A DNA stretch of 64,000 bases from an uncultured Ruminococcus sp. (GTDB lineage: Bacteria; Bacillota; Clostridia; Oscillospirales; Acutalibacteraceae), in NCBI GenBank assembly GCA_902773135.1, contig CACYDP010000036.1, forward strand, positions 37,931 to 101,930, written 5' to 3'. Position numbers and translations under genes: made by a program. The first letter of the stretch is position 1. Each line of letters opens with the position of its first letter. Below the pieces are notes generated by a model. The model was given only the letters and a program-made list of their open reading frames with translations. It did not search any database and was not told the origin of the DNA. Shown here one piece after another: positions 9,322 to 16,846 of this stretch.

Positions 9322-10291
9322 TTTCTTCAACCTCCGCTTCGGCGTTTTTCTTATTGATTTTTACAAGTCTTTTAAATGATGTCAGACGTTTTTTTCTCAG
9401 ATACGGCAAGGCAAGGAACAATGCAACAATTAACGCCGTAAACAGTTTCATATCATCTGTCGGCATCTTCAGCCAGAGAACAATACCCATAACAATATAA
9501 TAAATCACACCGCCTATTACCACAAAAATCAATCGCATAATAAATCCGAAACGTTTGCGGAAAATAGCCTCACCGATCACCTGACCGATAATAACAGCAG
9601 CAAGACCGATAACAATGGCTCCTCTGCCCATATTAACATCAGCAAATCCCTGATACTGTGACATCAGGCTGCCAGAAAGTGCCACCAATCCGTTGGACAA
9701 TGCCAGTGCTATTATTTTATCAAGACCAATATTGATTCCCTGAGCAGGAGCCATCTTGGGATTACAGCCCGTAGCACGTATAGCAGAACCTTGTTCCGTT
9801 CCGAAATACCAGTAAAGCAGTGCCATAATCACAGCTGCAAACACCAATGCAGCAATAATTGCCATATACACATCTCTGAGTGATATAACAAGATCAAAAT
9901 TATCTACACTGATGGTTCGATTCGACTGCCCCATGATATTAAGATTGATCGAATACAATGCGATCTGACTGAGTATGCCTGCCAGTATATCGGGAATTCC
10001 GAGTAAAGTATGCAGCAGTCCTGTCACCAGACCCGCCGCAATACCGGAAAGAAATGCCACTATCATTGTAAGCCATATGGGTGCTCCCGAAAGAAGCATC
10101 ATCGCCGTTACTGCACCGCCCGTAGCAAAACTGCCGTCAACTGTCAGGTCTGCGAAATTCAATATTTTATATGTAATATATACACCAAGTGCCATAATGC
10201 CCCATAACACACCTTGTGCAATATTCCCCGGCAATGCCTGAACAAATGCTGCCGGGTCAAGAGATGAAAAATATTCTGATAAAAAATCCAT
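9314..10291 (-). CDS. ABC transporter permease (branched-chain/TrpY-like)
   Basis: A 325-aa polytopic membrane protein with about eight or nine hydrophobic segments, beginning MDFLSEYFSSLDPAAFVQAL. The sequence has the permease-typical NIAQGVLWGIMALGVYITYK, NFADLTVDGSFATGGAVTA and GCNPKMAPAQGIN segments. The ATG at 10291 has only a weak upstream site (GGTTGGTG); a TTG at 10309 is an alternative. It is separated from the binding-protein gene by a long imperfect hairpin (10321-10385) and overlaps the ATPase gene. It forms the membrane channel of the importer. Confidence 0.88.
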   Translation of the reverse strand: MDFLSEYFSSLDPAAFVQALPGNIAQGVLWGIMALGVYITYKILNFADLTVDGSFATGGAVTAMMLLSGAPIWLTMIVAFLSGIAAGLVTGLLHTLLGIPDILAGILSQIALYSINLNIMGQSNRTISVDNFDLVISLRDVYMAIIAALVFAAVIMALLYWYFGTEQGSAIRATGCNPKMAPAQGINIGLDKIIALALSNGLVALSGSLMSQYQGFADVNMGRGAIVIGLAAVIIGQVIGEAIFRKRFGFIMRLIFVVIGGVIYYIVMGIVLWLKMPTDDMKLFTALIVALFLALPYLRKKRLTSFKRLVKINKKNAEAEVEENA

Positions 10292-10320
10292 TAATAAAAC
10301 ACCAACCAATTATAATTTAT

Positions 10321-10385
10321 GCAGGATTTAAAATATTTCAACTGCCTACCGATAAAATGGCGGCTGCCATTATTTCAAATCCTGC
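10321..10385 (-). promoter_or_regulatory. Intercistronic hairpin between binding protein and permease genes
   Basis: GCAGGATTT at 10321-10329 pairs with AAATCCTGC at 10377-10385, with an AAATA/TATTT helix extending inward. On the transcribed (minus) strand no T-run follows, so it looks like an mRNA-stabilising or partial-termination hairpin rather than a full terminator. Confidence 0.55.
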
Positions 10386-10400
10386 ATTTTTATTCAGCGA

Positions 10401-11453
10401 TCAATCCGCTTTGATTTCTGTATATCCGTCAGGTATGGAGATACCAAGCTCACTTGCTCTGTCTGCTATATATTCCTTTGTAGTTGACGGAGAATATTCA
10501 ATCTTCATAGAAGCAATATCTTTTCCGTTAACAAGAACATCATAAGCCATCTCACCCGTTTTATACCCAAGATCATAGTAGCTGATAGAAAGAGTTGCAA
10601 CCCCGCAGCCCTTACAGATATTTTCTTCACCGGCTATAATCGGTTTCTTTGCCGGACGTGCGATATTATCAATCAGTTCTGCATTAGATGCTGCCGTATT
10701 ATCTGTGGGGATGTAAATAACATCAGATTCGTTGCAAGCATTGGTAGTTACCTGTGCAACATCGTTGGAATCGGAGAAGGTAAATTCTTTTACCGAATAT
10801 CCAAGTTCTTCCAGTGATGTTGTAATGGAATCCGACTGAAATTTGGAGTTCGGTTCTGCCGAACAGTAAAGTATGCCGACATTTTTAGCATCAGGACAAA
10901 GTTCTTTAATAATATTTGCCTGTTCTTTCAGCGGAGCCAGATCGCTGGTACCCGAAACGTTTTTGCCTGTTGTACCGCTGAAATCTTTCATATCAAGAGC
11001 CGTACCGTAATCTGTAATCGAAGTCGCCAGAATCGGTATATCGGTGGTAGCGGTAGATGCTGCCTGAAGTGATGCTGTGGCATTCGCCATAATCAGATCA
11101 TAGTTGGAAGAAACAAACTGGTTGCAGATTGTGGCACAGGTAGGTGAATCATTCTGAGCATTCTGAACATCAAATTTGACATGCTCTTTACCCATCAATT
11201 TTGTAAGACAATCCTGAAATCCCTGCGTAGCGGCATCAAGAGCCTGATGCTGCACCAGCTGGCAAACACCGATGTTATACACCTTGCCGTCCTCAATATC
11301 TGTTGTGGAAACGGTGGTATCCGGGGCGGATTCAGGACTTGGGGATTTACTTTCTTCTTTTGATGAATTGCTTCCGGCACAGCCTGCCATCATGCCAAAC
11401 GCAAGTACCGATGCTATCAAAGCAGTCGTAATTTTTCTTGTTTTATTTTTCAT
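10401..11453 (-). CDS. ABC transporter substrate-binding lipoprotein (PF04392 type)
   Basis: A 350-aa extracytoplasmic solute receptor. The N-terminus MKNKTRKITTALIASVLAFG is followed by the lipobox MMAGC, then a Ser/Pro/Glu-rich linker. The mature part has the periplasmic-binding fold pattern of the family (YNIGVCQLVQHQALDAATQG, DLIMANATASLQAA, KNVGILYCSAEPNS, DVIYIPTDNTAASN). The ATG at 11453 is preceded by AAAGGAG. A promoter is visible at 11525-11553. Family members bind tryptophan, tyrosine or unknown ligands; the ligand here is not decidable by eye. Confidence 0.9.
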   Translation of the reverse strand: MKNKTRKITTALIASVLAFGMMAGCAGSNSSKEESKSPSPESAPDTTVSTTDIEDGKVYNIGVCQLVQHQALDAATQGFQDCLTKLMGKEHVKFDVQNAQNDSPTCATICNQFVSSNYDLIMANATASLQAASTATTDIPILATSITDYGTALDMKDFSGTTGKNVSGTSDLAPLKEQANIIKELCPDAKNVGILYCSAEPNSKFQSDSITTSLEELGYSVKEFTFSDSNDVAQVTTNACNESDVIYIPTDNTAASNAELIDNIARPAKKPIIAGEENICKGCGVATLSISYYDLGYKTGEMAYDVLVNGKDIASMKIEYSPSTTKEYIADRASELGISIPDGYTEIKAD

Positions 11454-11524
11454 AACAAATTCTCCTTTGCTAAATTTAACGCTGATGAAAAACCTCTGTT
11501 TTCCATTGCGTATCAACGTATATC

Positions 11525-11553
11525 ACTTTACCACATTCCATCGGTTTTGTCAA
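11525..11553 (-). promoter_or_regulatory. Promoter of the ABC importer operon
   Basis: On the minus strand TTGACA is followed after 17 bases by TAAAGT, about 70 bases before the binding-protein start. Confidence 0.7.
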
Positions 11554-11605
11554 CAAATATACAAATCACAAAAACATCTTGTAATTTTTTTATATAATAA
11601 AACCA

Positions 11606-11639
11606 ATATAAAAGACGTTCCGAATCACTCCGAAACGTC
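11606..11639 (-). terminator. Terminator of the zinc-ribbon gene
   Basis: On the minus strand GACGTTTCG and CGGAACGTC pair with one G-U, followed by TTTTATATT. The G-U orientation shows it works for the minus-strand gene. Confidence 0.75.
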
Positions 11640-11655
11640 AGTATAGTTGAGGGGA

Positions 11656-11934
11656 TTATGCTTCTTCTTTCATCTTAGCAAAACATTCGCTGCAATAAAC
11701 GGGACGATCTTCACGAGGTTTAAAAGGAATCTTTGCTTCGCCGCCACATGATGCACATACAGCTGTAAACAGTTCACGTTCAGGTTTCTGAGCGTTCTTT
11801 CTTGCCATACGGCAGGGCTTACATCTCTGCGGTTCATTTTCAAAACCCTTTGACGCATAAAATTCCTGTTCGCCGGCTGTAAAAACAAATTCGGCACCGC
11901 ACTCTTTACATATAAGAGTCTTATCTTCGTACAT
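11656..11934 (-). CDS. Small zinc-ribbon protein (zf-trcl-like)
   Basis: A 92-aa protein with four CXXC knuckles: CKEC near residue 9, CKPC near 38, CASC near 60 and CSEC near 81. The first half (DKTLICKECGAEFVFTAGEQ and FYASKGFENEPQRC) matches the small zinc-ribbon family common in Clostridia. The second half repeats a CXXC pair. Zinc binding is a safe inference, the biological role is unknown. GAGGTAAATCAA precedes the ATG. It is followed by its own terminator. The leader contains a small GC-rich hairpin (11976-11992) that stands out from the AT-rich surroundings. Confidence 0.8.
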   Translation of the reverse strand: MYEDKTLICKECGAEFVFTAGEQEFYASKGFENEPQRCKPCRMARKNAQKPERELFTAVCASCGGEAKIPFKPREDRPVYCSECFAKMKEEA

Positions 11935-11975
11935 TTGATTTACCTCACTTTGGTATTATTATAATTTCGCCCTCG

Positions 11976-11992
11976 GACGGAATTGCACCGTC
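11976..11992 (-). other. GC-rich hairpin upstream of the zinc-ribbon gene
   Basis: GACGG and CCGTC flank a seven-base loop, within a short GC-rich patch about 45 bases before the gene start. No known riboswitch or operator is recognised. Confidence 0.35.
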
Positions 11993-12050
11993 ACCTTTGA
12001 ATAGTCAACGCTCTCCTGAAATAAGCTACATGGGCATATATTGGCAAGCA

Positions 12051-12629
12051 TCATCTTGCCAGTTTGGTACGTACTCTGTGCATTGCATTATCACACGATT
12101 TTCGGCTGATACCGAGTTTGTGAGAGATCTGTTCATAAGTCAAACCCGAAAGGTAAAGCTGCAAGACCGAATTTTCAGTTTGCGAAAGGCTTTTTCGAAT
12201 ACGGTTTTCAAGCAATATCCTGCTTTCCTTGATAATAACGGCATTTTCAGGTTCACAATCAGACGGCAGCGGCACATCAGGAACATCGTCAAGCGAAGAA
12301 GTACCGTTATTAATTTTATTTTTATCACTGTTGGAATATCTGACAGCCGAGAGCATTTTATTTCGTATACATACAGAAGCATAAGTGCGGAAAGAGGCAC
12401 TGCCGTCGGGATCAAAATGACACACGGCATTATGCAGTCCCAGAAGTCCCTCCTGAAACAAATCATCTTTTTCGATATGGCTGCTGTATAGTCCGGCTGC
12501 CCTATTAGCTATCATAAGGACATAGCGGACGGCAAGGCTTGTAAAGGCTTTTTGTTCCCCGTTAAGATAAATACGAACCAGCTCTTCATCAGTTAATGAT
12601 TTAAAACCGTCCTGTTGATTTTCAAGCAT
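12051..12629 (-). CDS. Sigma-70 family sigma factor, SigH-like
   Basis: A 192-aa sigma factor. Region 2 is seen around IEKDDLFQEGLLGLHNAV and FRTYASVCIRNKMLSAVR (residues 52-100). Region 4 is the last 45 residues (LSQTENSVLQLYLSGLTYEQ and ISHKLGISRKSCDNAMHRV), close in pattern to SigH of spore formers. It is slightly shorter than B. subtilis SigH (218 aa). SigH directs early sporulation and stationary-phase genes, which would agree with spoVM in the same window; the exact assignment is inference. GGGGTGG precedes the ATG and a TTGACT-17-TATCAT promoter lies 57 bases upstream. A short hairpin (12042-12061) covers the stop codon. Confidence 0.8.
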   Translation of the reverse strand: MLENQQDGFKSLTDEELVRIYLNGEQKAFTSLAVRYVLMIANRAAGLYSSHIEKDDLFQEGLLGLHNAVCHFDPDGSASFRTYASVCIRNKMLSAVRYSNSDKNKINNGTSSLDDVPDVPLPSDCEPENAVIIKESRILLENRIRKSLSQTENSVLQLYLSGLTYEQISHKLGISRKSCDNAMHRVRTKLAR

Positions 12630-12685
12630 TTTGCCACCCCGTCATTTTATGTATCATAAAAAACACACAATCACAGTTCCATTTA

Positions 12686-12714
12686 ATGATACACCATTTT
12701 TCACCATAAGTCAA
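12686..12714 (-). promoter_or_regulatory. Promoter of the SigH-like gene
   Basis: Minus strand TTGACT, 17-base spacer, TATCAT, 57 bases from the start codon. Confidence 0.65.
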
Positions 12715-13013
12715 TTCAATTTTTATAAACTTTGCAAAAATCAATATGAAATATTGAACAAATTTTTTATCTTTTTTAGAATTTTGTTACATATACTGGT
12801 TATTATGTACAAATAAAATCTGTTCATTTTGTGTACAAAAACACATTTCATTCTTTTAGTACATCATTGCTGTTTCAATCAGTATCAACGCACTTGTTTT
12901 TCCGACTGACCAATTATACAATATCATCCGTGTCGAATCAAAGTATTATTTCTGCTGTGTCCGAATAAAACGGATTTTCATATTTTTATTCATATTTTTT
13001 ATAAAAATTTTAG

Positions 13014-13042
13014 TTGAAATTTTATAAAAAATATAGTATAAT
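13014..13042 (+). promoter_or_regulatory. Promoter of glycogen phosphorylase gene
   Basis: TTGAAA at 13014-13019, a 17-base spacer, and TATAAT at 13037-13042. GGAGGG stands just before the ATG at 13111. Confidence 0.75.
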
Positions 13043-13110
13043 AAATAGGAATTGTTTATTTTTGATATAAATAATTCTCTATTTGGCAAAAATTTCGGAG
13101 GGATAACATT

Positions 13111-15516
13111 ATGTCAAAATCAAAACTTACACCAAGTGAAGCAAGAGAACTGATACTTGCAAAACTCTCACATAATTTCGGTATTTCGCCAAGCGAGGCA
13201 ACCGATGAACACTACTACAAAGCAGTTGCACTTGTGCTGAGAGATATTATGCGTGAACAGCATAAAACCTTTACTGAAGCTGCCACAAGACAAAACTCCA
13301 AAACAGTGTACTATCTTTGTATGGAATTTCTCATGGGCCGTTCGTTAAAAAATAACCTTTACAATCTCGGTCTTGAAGAAACAATGAAACAGGCACTCAG
13401 AAGCCTTGATATTAAACTCGAAAATCTTTACGAACAGGAACCCGATGCAGGTCTCGGAAACGGCGGTCTCGGAAGACTTGCTGCTTGTTTCCTCGATGGT
13501 CTTGCAACGCAGAATTATTCCGCAATGGGTTACTCACTTCGCTATGAATTCGGTATCTTCAAACAAAAACTCATTGACGGCTGGCAGACAGAGCTTCCGG
13601 ATTTCTGGCTCCCGGGCGGCTCGGTATGGCTTCAGCCCCACCCCGAAAAATCTATTCCCGTATATTTTGACGGTCATATCAAAGAAATCTGGAAAGATGG
13701 TCATCACTCCATCGAGCTGGAACAACCTACAAAAGTAATCGCAACACCTTTTGATATGCTTGTTCCCGGTGACGGCGGTTCGGGCATCAGCAGACTTCGT
13801 CTGTGGGCTGCTTCATCAGACAGCTTTAGTATGAGCACTTTCAACTCAGGTGAGTACGTTCGTGCAATGGAACAAAAAGCCCTTGCCGAAAGTATCACAA
13901 GAGTTCTTTACCCTGAAGACAACCATTCGGAAGGCAAAAGCCTTCGTCTGAGCCAACAGTATTTTCTGGTATCCGCAACCATTCAGGATATTATACAGCG
14001 TCACCTCAGACATTACAATTCACTCGACAACCTTCCTGAAGTTACTGCTATTCATCTCAATGATACCCATCCGGTACTTGCCATTCCCGAACTGATGAGA
14101 ATATTCCTCGATGAATGTGGCTATCCGTGGGATAAAGCCTGGGACATTGTCACAAGAACCATTGCTTATACCAACCATACAGTTATGAGTGAAGCTCTTG
14201 AATGTTGGCAGGTAGATATGTTTGCCAGACGTATTCCCCGCATTTACCAGATCGTAGAAGAAATCAACAGACGTTTCTGCCAGAAAATGCACGAAATGGG
14301 TGTTGATGACTGGAAAATCGGCAGAATGGCTGTCATCAATGACGGCATCGTCAGAATGGCGAATCTGGCTGTGATCGCAAGCCATTCAGTCAATGGTGTA
14401 TCAATGCTCCACAGCGAAATACTCAAAGATTCTGTCTTTAACGATTTCTACACTGTCACACCTGAAAAATTCAAAAACGTTACAAACGGCATCGCTCACA
14501 GACGCTGGCTGAATCAGTCAAACCCCGGTCTTGCCAATCTTGTTACCGAGCTGATCGGTGACGAATTTATCAAGGATGCTAATGCCCTCGAAGGTCTGAT
14601 GGCATACAAGAACGATGCATCGGTACTGGAAAAACTGGCAAAAATCAAAAAAGAAAACAAAGAGCGTATGGCAAAATATATCAAAATCAATAATGGCATT
14701 ACCGTTGATACCGACTCCATCTTCGATGTACAGGTAAAACGTCTGCACGAATATAAACGCCAGCTGATGAACGCTCTGCATATTTACAGCACTTATATTT
14801 GGCTCCGTGATAATCCCAATGCGGAATTCAGACCCAAAACCTATATCTTCGGTGCAAAAGCCGCTCCCGGCTATTACTTTGCAAAACAAATCATACAGTT
14901 TATCGTTCAACTTTCCAACAAAATTAACAGCGATCCGAGAGTTAATCAAAAACTCAAAGTGATCTATCTGGAGGACTATCGTGTATCGGTAGCCGAAAAA
15001 CTGATTCCTGCTGCTGAAATAAGCGAACAGATTTCTCTTGCCGGCACAGAAGCATCAGGTACAAGTAATATGAAATTTATGATCAACGGTGCTATTACAT
15101 TGGGTACGCTTGACGGTGCCAATGTTGAAATTCACGAAGTGGTGGGCGATGACAATTCTTTCATCTTCGGTATGACAACACCCGAAGTGAATCAGCTCAA
15201 AAAACAGAATTATCATCCCTCCGTTCCCTATAACAATAATCACGACATCAGAAGATCCGTTGACGGAATCCGCAATGAATTCGGATTTGAGGATATATTC
15301 ACCTCTCTTTCCACACAGGATCCGTATATGGTGCTTGCCGACTTTGCTGATTACGCACTGACACAGCAGAAAGCCTCCAGACTTTATGCAGATACTCTTA
15401 ACTGGAACAGAATGTCACTTGTCAATATTGCAAAAGCAGGACGCTTTGCTGCTGACAGATCAATTCGTGACTATGCTGAAACCATCTGGGGCAACAAGCC
15501 GGTCATTCTTCCGTAA
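13111..15516 (+). CDS. glgP: Glycogen/maltodextrin phosphorylase
   Basis: An 801-aa cytoplasmic enzyme that releases glucose 1-phosphate from alpha-1,4-glucans. The family signature with the pyridoxal-phosphate lysine is EASGTSNMKFMINGAITLGT (Lys near residue 654). GLGNGGLGRLAACFLDGLAT near residue 114 is another hallmark. Length is normal for bacterial phosphorylases. The gene has its own promoter and a strong GGAGGG site and appears monocistronic; no other glycogen gene is adjacent. Third-position C-rich codon use is typical of a highly expressed gene in this window. Use of stored glycogen or of maltodextrin from the environment are both possible. Confidence 0.96.
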   Translation: MSKSKLTPSEARELILAKLSHNFGISPSEATDEHYYKAVALVLRDIMREQHKTFTEAATRQNSKTVYYLCMEFLMGRSLKNNLYNLGLEETMKQALRSLDIKLENLYEQEPDAGLGNGGLGRLAACFLDGLATQNYSAMGYSLRYEFGIFKQKLIDGWQTELPDFWLPGGSVWLQPHPEKSIPVYFDGHIKEIWKDGHHSIELEQPTKVIATPFDMLVPGDGGSGISRLRLWAASSDSFSMSTFNSGEYVRAMEQKALAESITRVLYPEDNHSEGKSLRLSQQYFLVSATIQDIIQRHLRHYNSLDNLPEVTAIHLNDTHPVLAIPELMRIFLDECGYPWDKAWDIVTRTIAYTNHTVMSEALECWQVDMFARRIPRIYQIVEEINRRFCQKMHEMGVDDWKIGRMAVINDGIVRMANLAVIASHSVNGVSMLHSEILKDSVFNDFYTVTPEKFKNVTNGIAHRRWLNQSNPGLANLVTELIGDEFIKDANALEGLMAYKNDASVLEKLAKIKKENKERMAKYIKINNGITVDTDSIFDVQVKRLHEYKRQLMNALHIYSTYIWLRDNPNAEFRPKTYIFGAKAAPGYYFAKQIIQFIVQLSNKINSDPRVNQKLKVIYLEDYRVSVAEKLIPAAEISEQISLAGTEASGTSNMKFMINGAITLGTLDGANVEIHEVVGDDNSFIFGMTTPEVNQLKKQNYHPSVPYNNNHDIRRSVDGIRNEFGFEDIFTSLSTQDPYMVLADFADYALTQQKASRLYADTLNWNRMSLVNIAKAGRFAADRSIRDYAETIWGNKPVILP

Positions 15517-15521
15517 ATTGC

Positions 15522-15587
15522 GGGTGCAGGAGAGCGATCAGCCCCGGCAAAGTCAGGCAAAGCCCTGATATTCGGAAATCGGCACCC
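15522..15587 (+). other. Structured element after the glgP stop codon
   Basis: GGGTGC at 15522-15527 pairs with GCACCC at 15582-15587 and encloses an inner TCAGG/CCTGA hairpin. It is GC-rich and lies between the glgP stop and the actual terminator. No known RNA family is recognised. Confidence 0.4.
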
Positions 15588-15601
15588 TATCATCTATGAT
15601 A

Positions 15602-15652
15602 AAAACCACGTTATCAATGCAGACACAGCATCGATAACGTGGTTTTGTTTTG
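15602..15652. terminator. Terminator between glgP and the PAP2 gene
   Basis: AAAACCACGTTATC at 15602-15615 pairs with GATAACGTGGTTTT at 15633-15646, followed by a T-rich tail. The mirror arrangement may also serve the minus-strand gene. Confidence 0.88.
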
Positions 15653-15683
15653 TATAACATCAAAATCATCATTCGGGATCGTA

Positions 15684-16226
15684 TTATATTTTAAAAGCAA
15701 AAAAAGGAATATACGGTGCAACAGGAACAGCCGTAATACCGCATATAATCCCTACTGCTGCCCCTACAATCACATCCGTAGGATAATGCACCATGATGTA
15801 CATTCTTGAAAAGGAAATCAGCAGAGCCAGAATCAATGTCGGAATAAAAAGATACTGACAGGTAAACATCATAGAAATGGAAACCGCAAAAGAAGTGGCG
15901 GTATGGGCCGACGGAAATGAATACTGCGGGGGATTTTTAATCAAAAGATATTTTTCAAAATCCTTTTTACAAGGTCTTACACGACGAACAATATTTTTAA
16001 TAGTAATTTCGCTCATCAGCCATGCAATCAGCACAGCAAAAAGCATCGTAAATCCCGTTAAACGCATACTATTCATCAACAGCATCGGCAGTGCCATTGC
16101 AAAATATACATATCCGTTATTTGCAATAGAACTCACAAAAATCATCACTTTGTTGAGTACAGGAGTACGCTTATGAGCCAGACGCAGTAATATTTTATCG
16201 TCCCATGTCTGAATACGTTGAAGCAT
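15684..16226 (-). CDS. PAP2-family membrane phosphatase
   Basis: A 180-aa integral membrane protein with about five helices. The three acid-phosphatase motifs are present: KNIVRRVRP (KX6RP), PSAHT (PSGH variant) and SRMYIMVHYPTD (SRX5HX3D). Members dephosphorylate undecaprenyl pyrophosphate or lipid phosphates on the outer face; which applies here is open. The ATG at 16226 is preceded by GGAAAGGAGAA. A longer frame to 16301 lacks such a site. A TTACAT-16-TATAAT promoter is visible at 16263-16290. Confidence 0.87.
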   Translation of the reverse strand: MLQRIQTWDDKILLRLAHKRTPVLNKVMIFVSSIANNGYVYFAMALPMLLMNSMRLTGFTMLFAVLIAWLMSEITIKNIVRRVRPCKKDFEKYLLIKNPPQYSFPSAHTATSFAVSISMMFTCQYLFIPTLILALLISFSRMYIMVHYPTDVIVGAAVGIICGITAVPVAPYIPFFAFKI

Positions 16227-16262
16227 ATTATTCTCCTTTCCCCTTTTTTTAATATCCGTTCT

Positions 16263-16290
16263 ATTATAACATATTTTTGCTGAAATGTAA
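16263..16290 (-). promoter_or_regulatory. Promoter of the PAP2 gene
   Basis: Minus strand TTACAT, 16-base spacer, TATAAT, about 37 bases before the ATG. Confidence 0.55.
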
Positions 16291-16384
16291 CCCGTTTGCA
16301 AAAAAAATATTCAATAAATTTTTTCCTGTCAATCAGGGATATTTTTCAAAACAAAATTCAGTCACAAGTGGTGATGTATATCGC

Positions 16385-16480
16385 TTAACCGACAGGCTGA
16401 ACGGGTATTTTTTTGATTTTAAAAATTTTTCTGAGAAAGAATGAAAAGAATTTCGGATTGTCAACAACTACAACTTTCAT
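16385..16480 (-). CDS. spoVM: Stage V sporulation protein SpoVM (31 aa)
   Basis: A 31-codon gene with GGAGGG seven bases before the ATG. The product begins MKVVVVDNPKFFSFFLRKIF. It aligns without gaps to B. subtilis SpoVM: Met1-Lys2, the kink-forming Pro9 followed by Lys10-Phe11, and Arg17 fall at the same positions. SpoVM is an amphipathic helix that senses the convex forespore membrane and anchors the spore coat. The product here is five residues longer than the 26-aa B. subtilis peptide, with a basic tail ending in Gly. It follows a small membrane-protein gene by 14 bases. Confidence 0.8.
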   Translation of the reverse strand: MKVVVVDNPKFFSFFLRKIFKIKKIPVQPVG

Positions 16481-16494
16481 CAATAATCCCTCCG

Positions 16495-16737
16495 TTAAAA
16501 TCGACACCGTCTTGCACAAATCACAGCAGTCAATGCAAGAATCACCGCTATGATAATGACAAGCCAGCTTTGCGGCAGTACACACGAAACAAGCAAACCA
16601 AGGCTAAATGCAAGTAAATTTCCGTTTCTTATACACGCTCTCACAGATTCACCGCCTATCAATTCATACATATCGTTTCTTTCCCAATCATCGGAAACGG
16701 TATTAAGTACGCTTTGCATTTGCTTTGTTAATACCAT
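16495..16737 (-). CDS. Small membrane protein upstream of spoVM
   Basis: A frame of 80 codons from the ATG at 16737, with alternative starts at 16719 and 16671. None has a clear ribosome binding site; GGGAAAG before 16671 is the best. The C-terminal part holds two hydrophobic stretches (LLAFSLGLLVSCVLP and WLVIIIAVILALTAVIC) ending RRCRF. It lies after the oadB terminator and 14 bases before spoVM on the same strand, which suggests a two-gene transcript. I recognise no family. It may take part in sporulation, by position only. Confidence 0.5.
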   Translation of the reverse strand: MVLTKQMQSVLNTVSDDWERNDMYELIGGESVRACIRNGNLLAFSLGLLVSCVLPQSWLVIIIAVILALTAVICARRCRF

Positions 16738-16792
16738 AATATACAACAAAAAAAATTGTGTGCAGAAATAGAAGCAATTTTTTTCAACAGAA

Positions 16793-16828
16793 AACCGTTT
16801 GCAAAGAATAAGCACTTTGCAAACGGTT
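16793..16828 (-). terminator. Terminator of oadB
   Basis: AACCGTTTGCAAAG at 16793-16806 pairs perfectly with CTTTGCAAACGGTT at 16815-16828, followed on the minus strand by TTCTG and a weak T-tract. Confidence 0.75.
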
Positions 16829-16846
16829 GATTTTTGAAGATGGTAA

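Larger units (their letters stand above)
12630..13110. other. Divergent AT-rich intergenic region sigH-like / glgP
   Basis: About 480 bases without a gene. It holds the promoter of the sigma gene (12686-12714) and that of glgP (13014-13042). The middle (about 12720-13000) is very AT-rich with T-tracts and no stable hairpin that I could find. Confidence 0.6.

Noticed and set aside
12042-12061. Terminator at the end of the SigH-like gene
   Set aside because: The TGGCAAG/CTTGCCA hairpin covers the stop codon and is not followed by a T-run.
15522-15587. Glycine-type riboswitch after glgP
   Set aside because: AGGAGAG and TCAGGCAAA recall the glycine aptamer, but the matching CUCUC strand and a downstream gene are missing.
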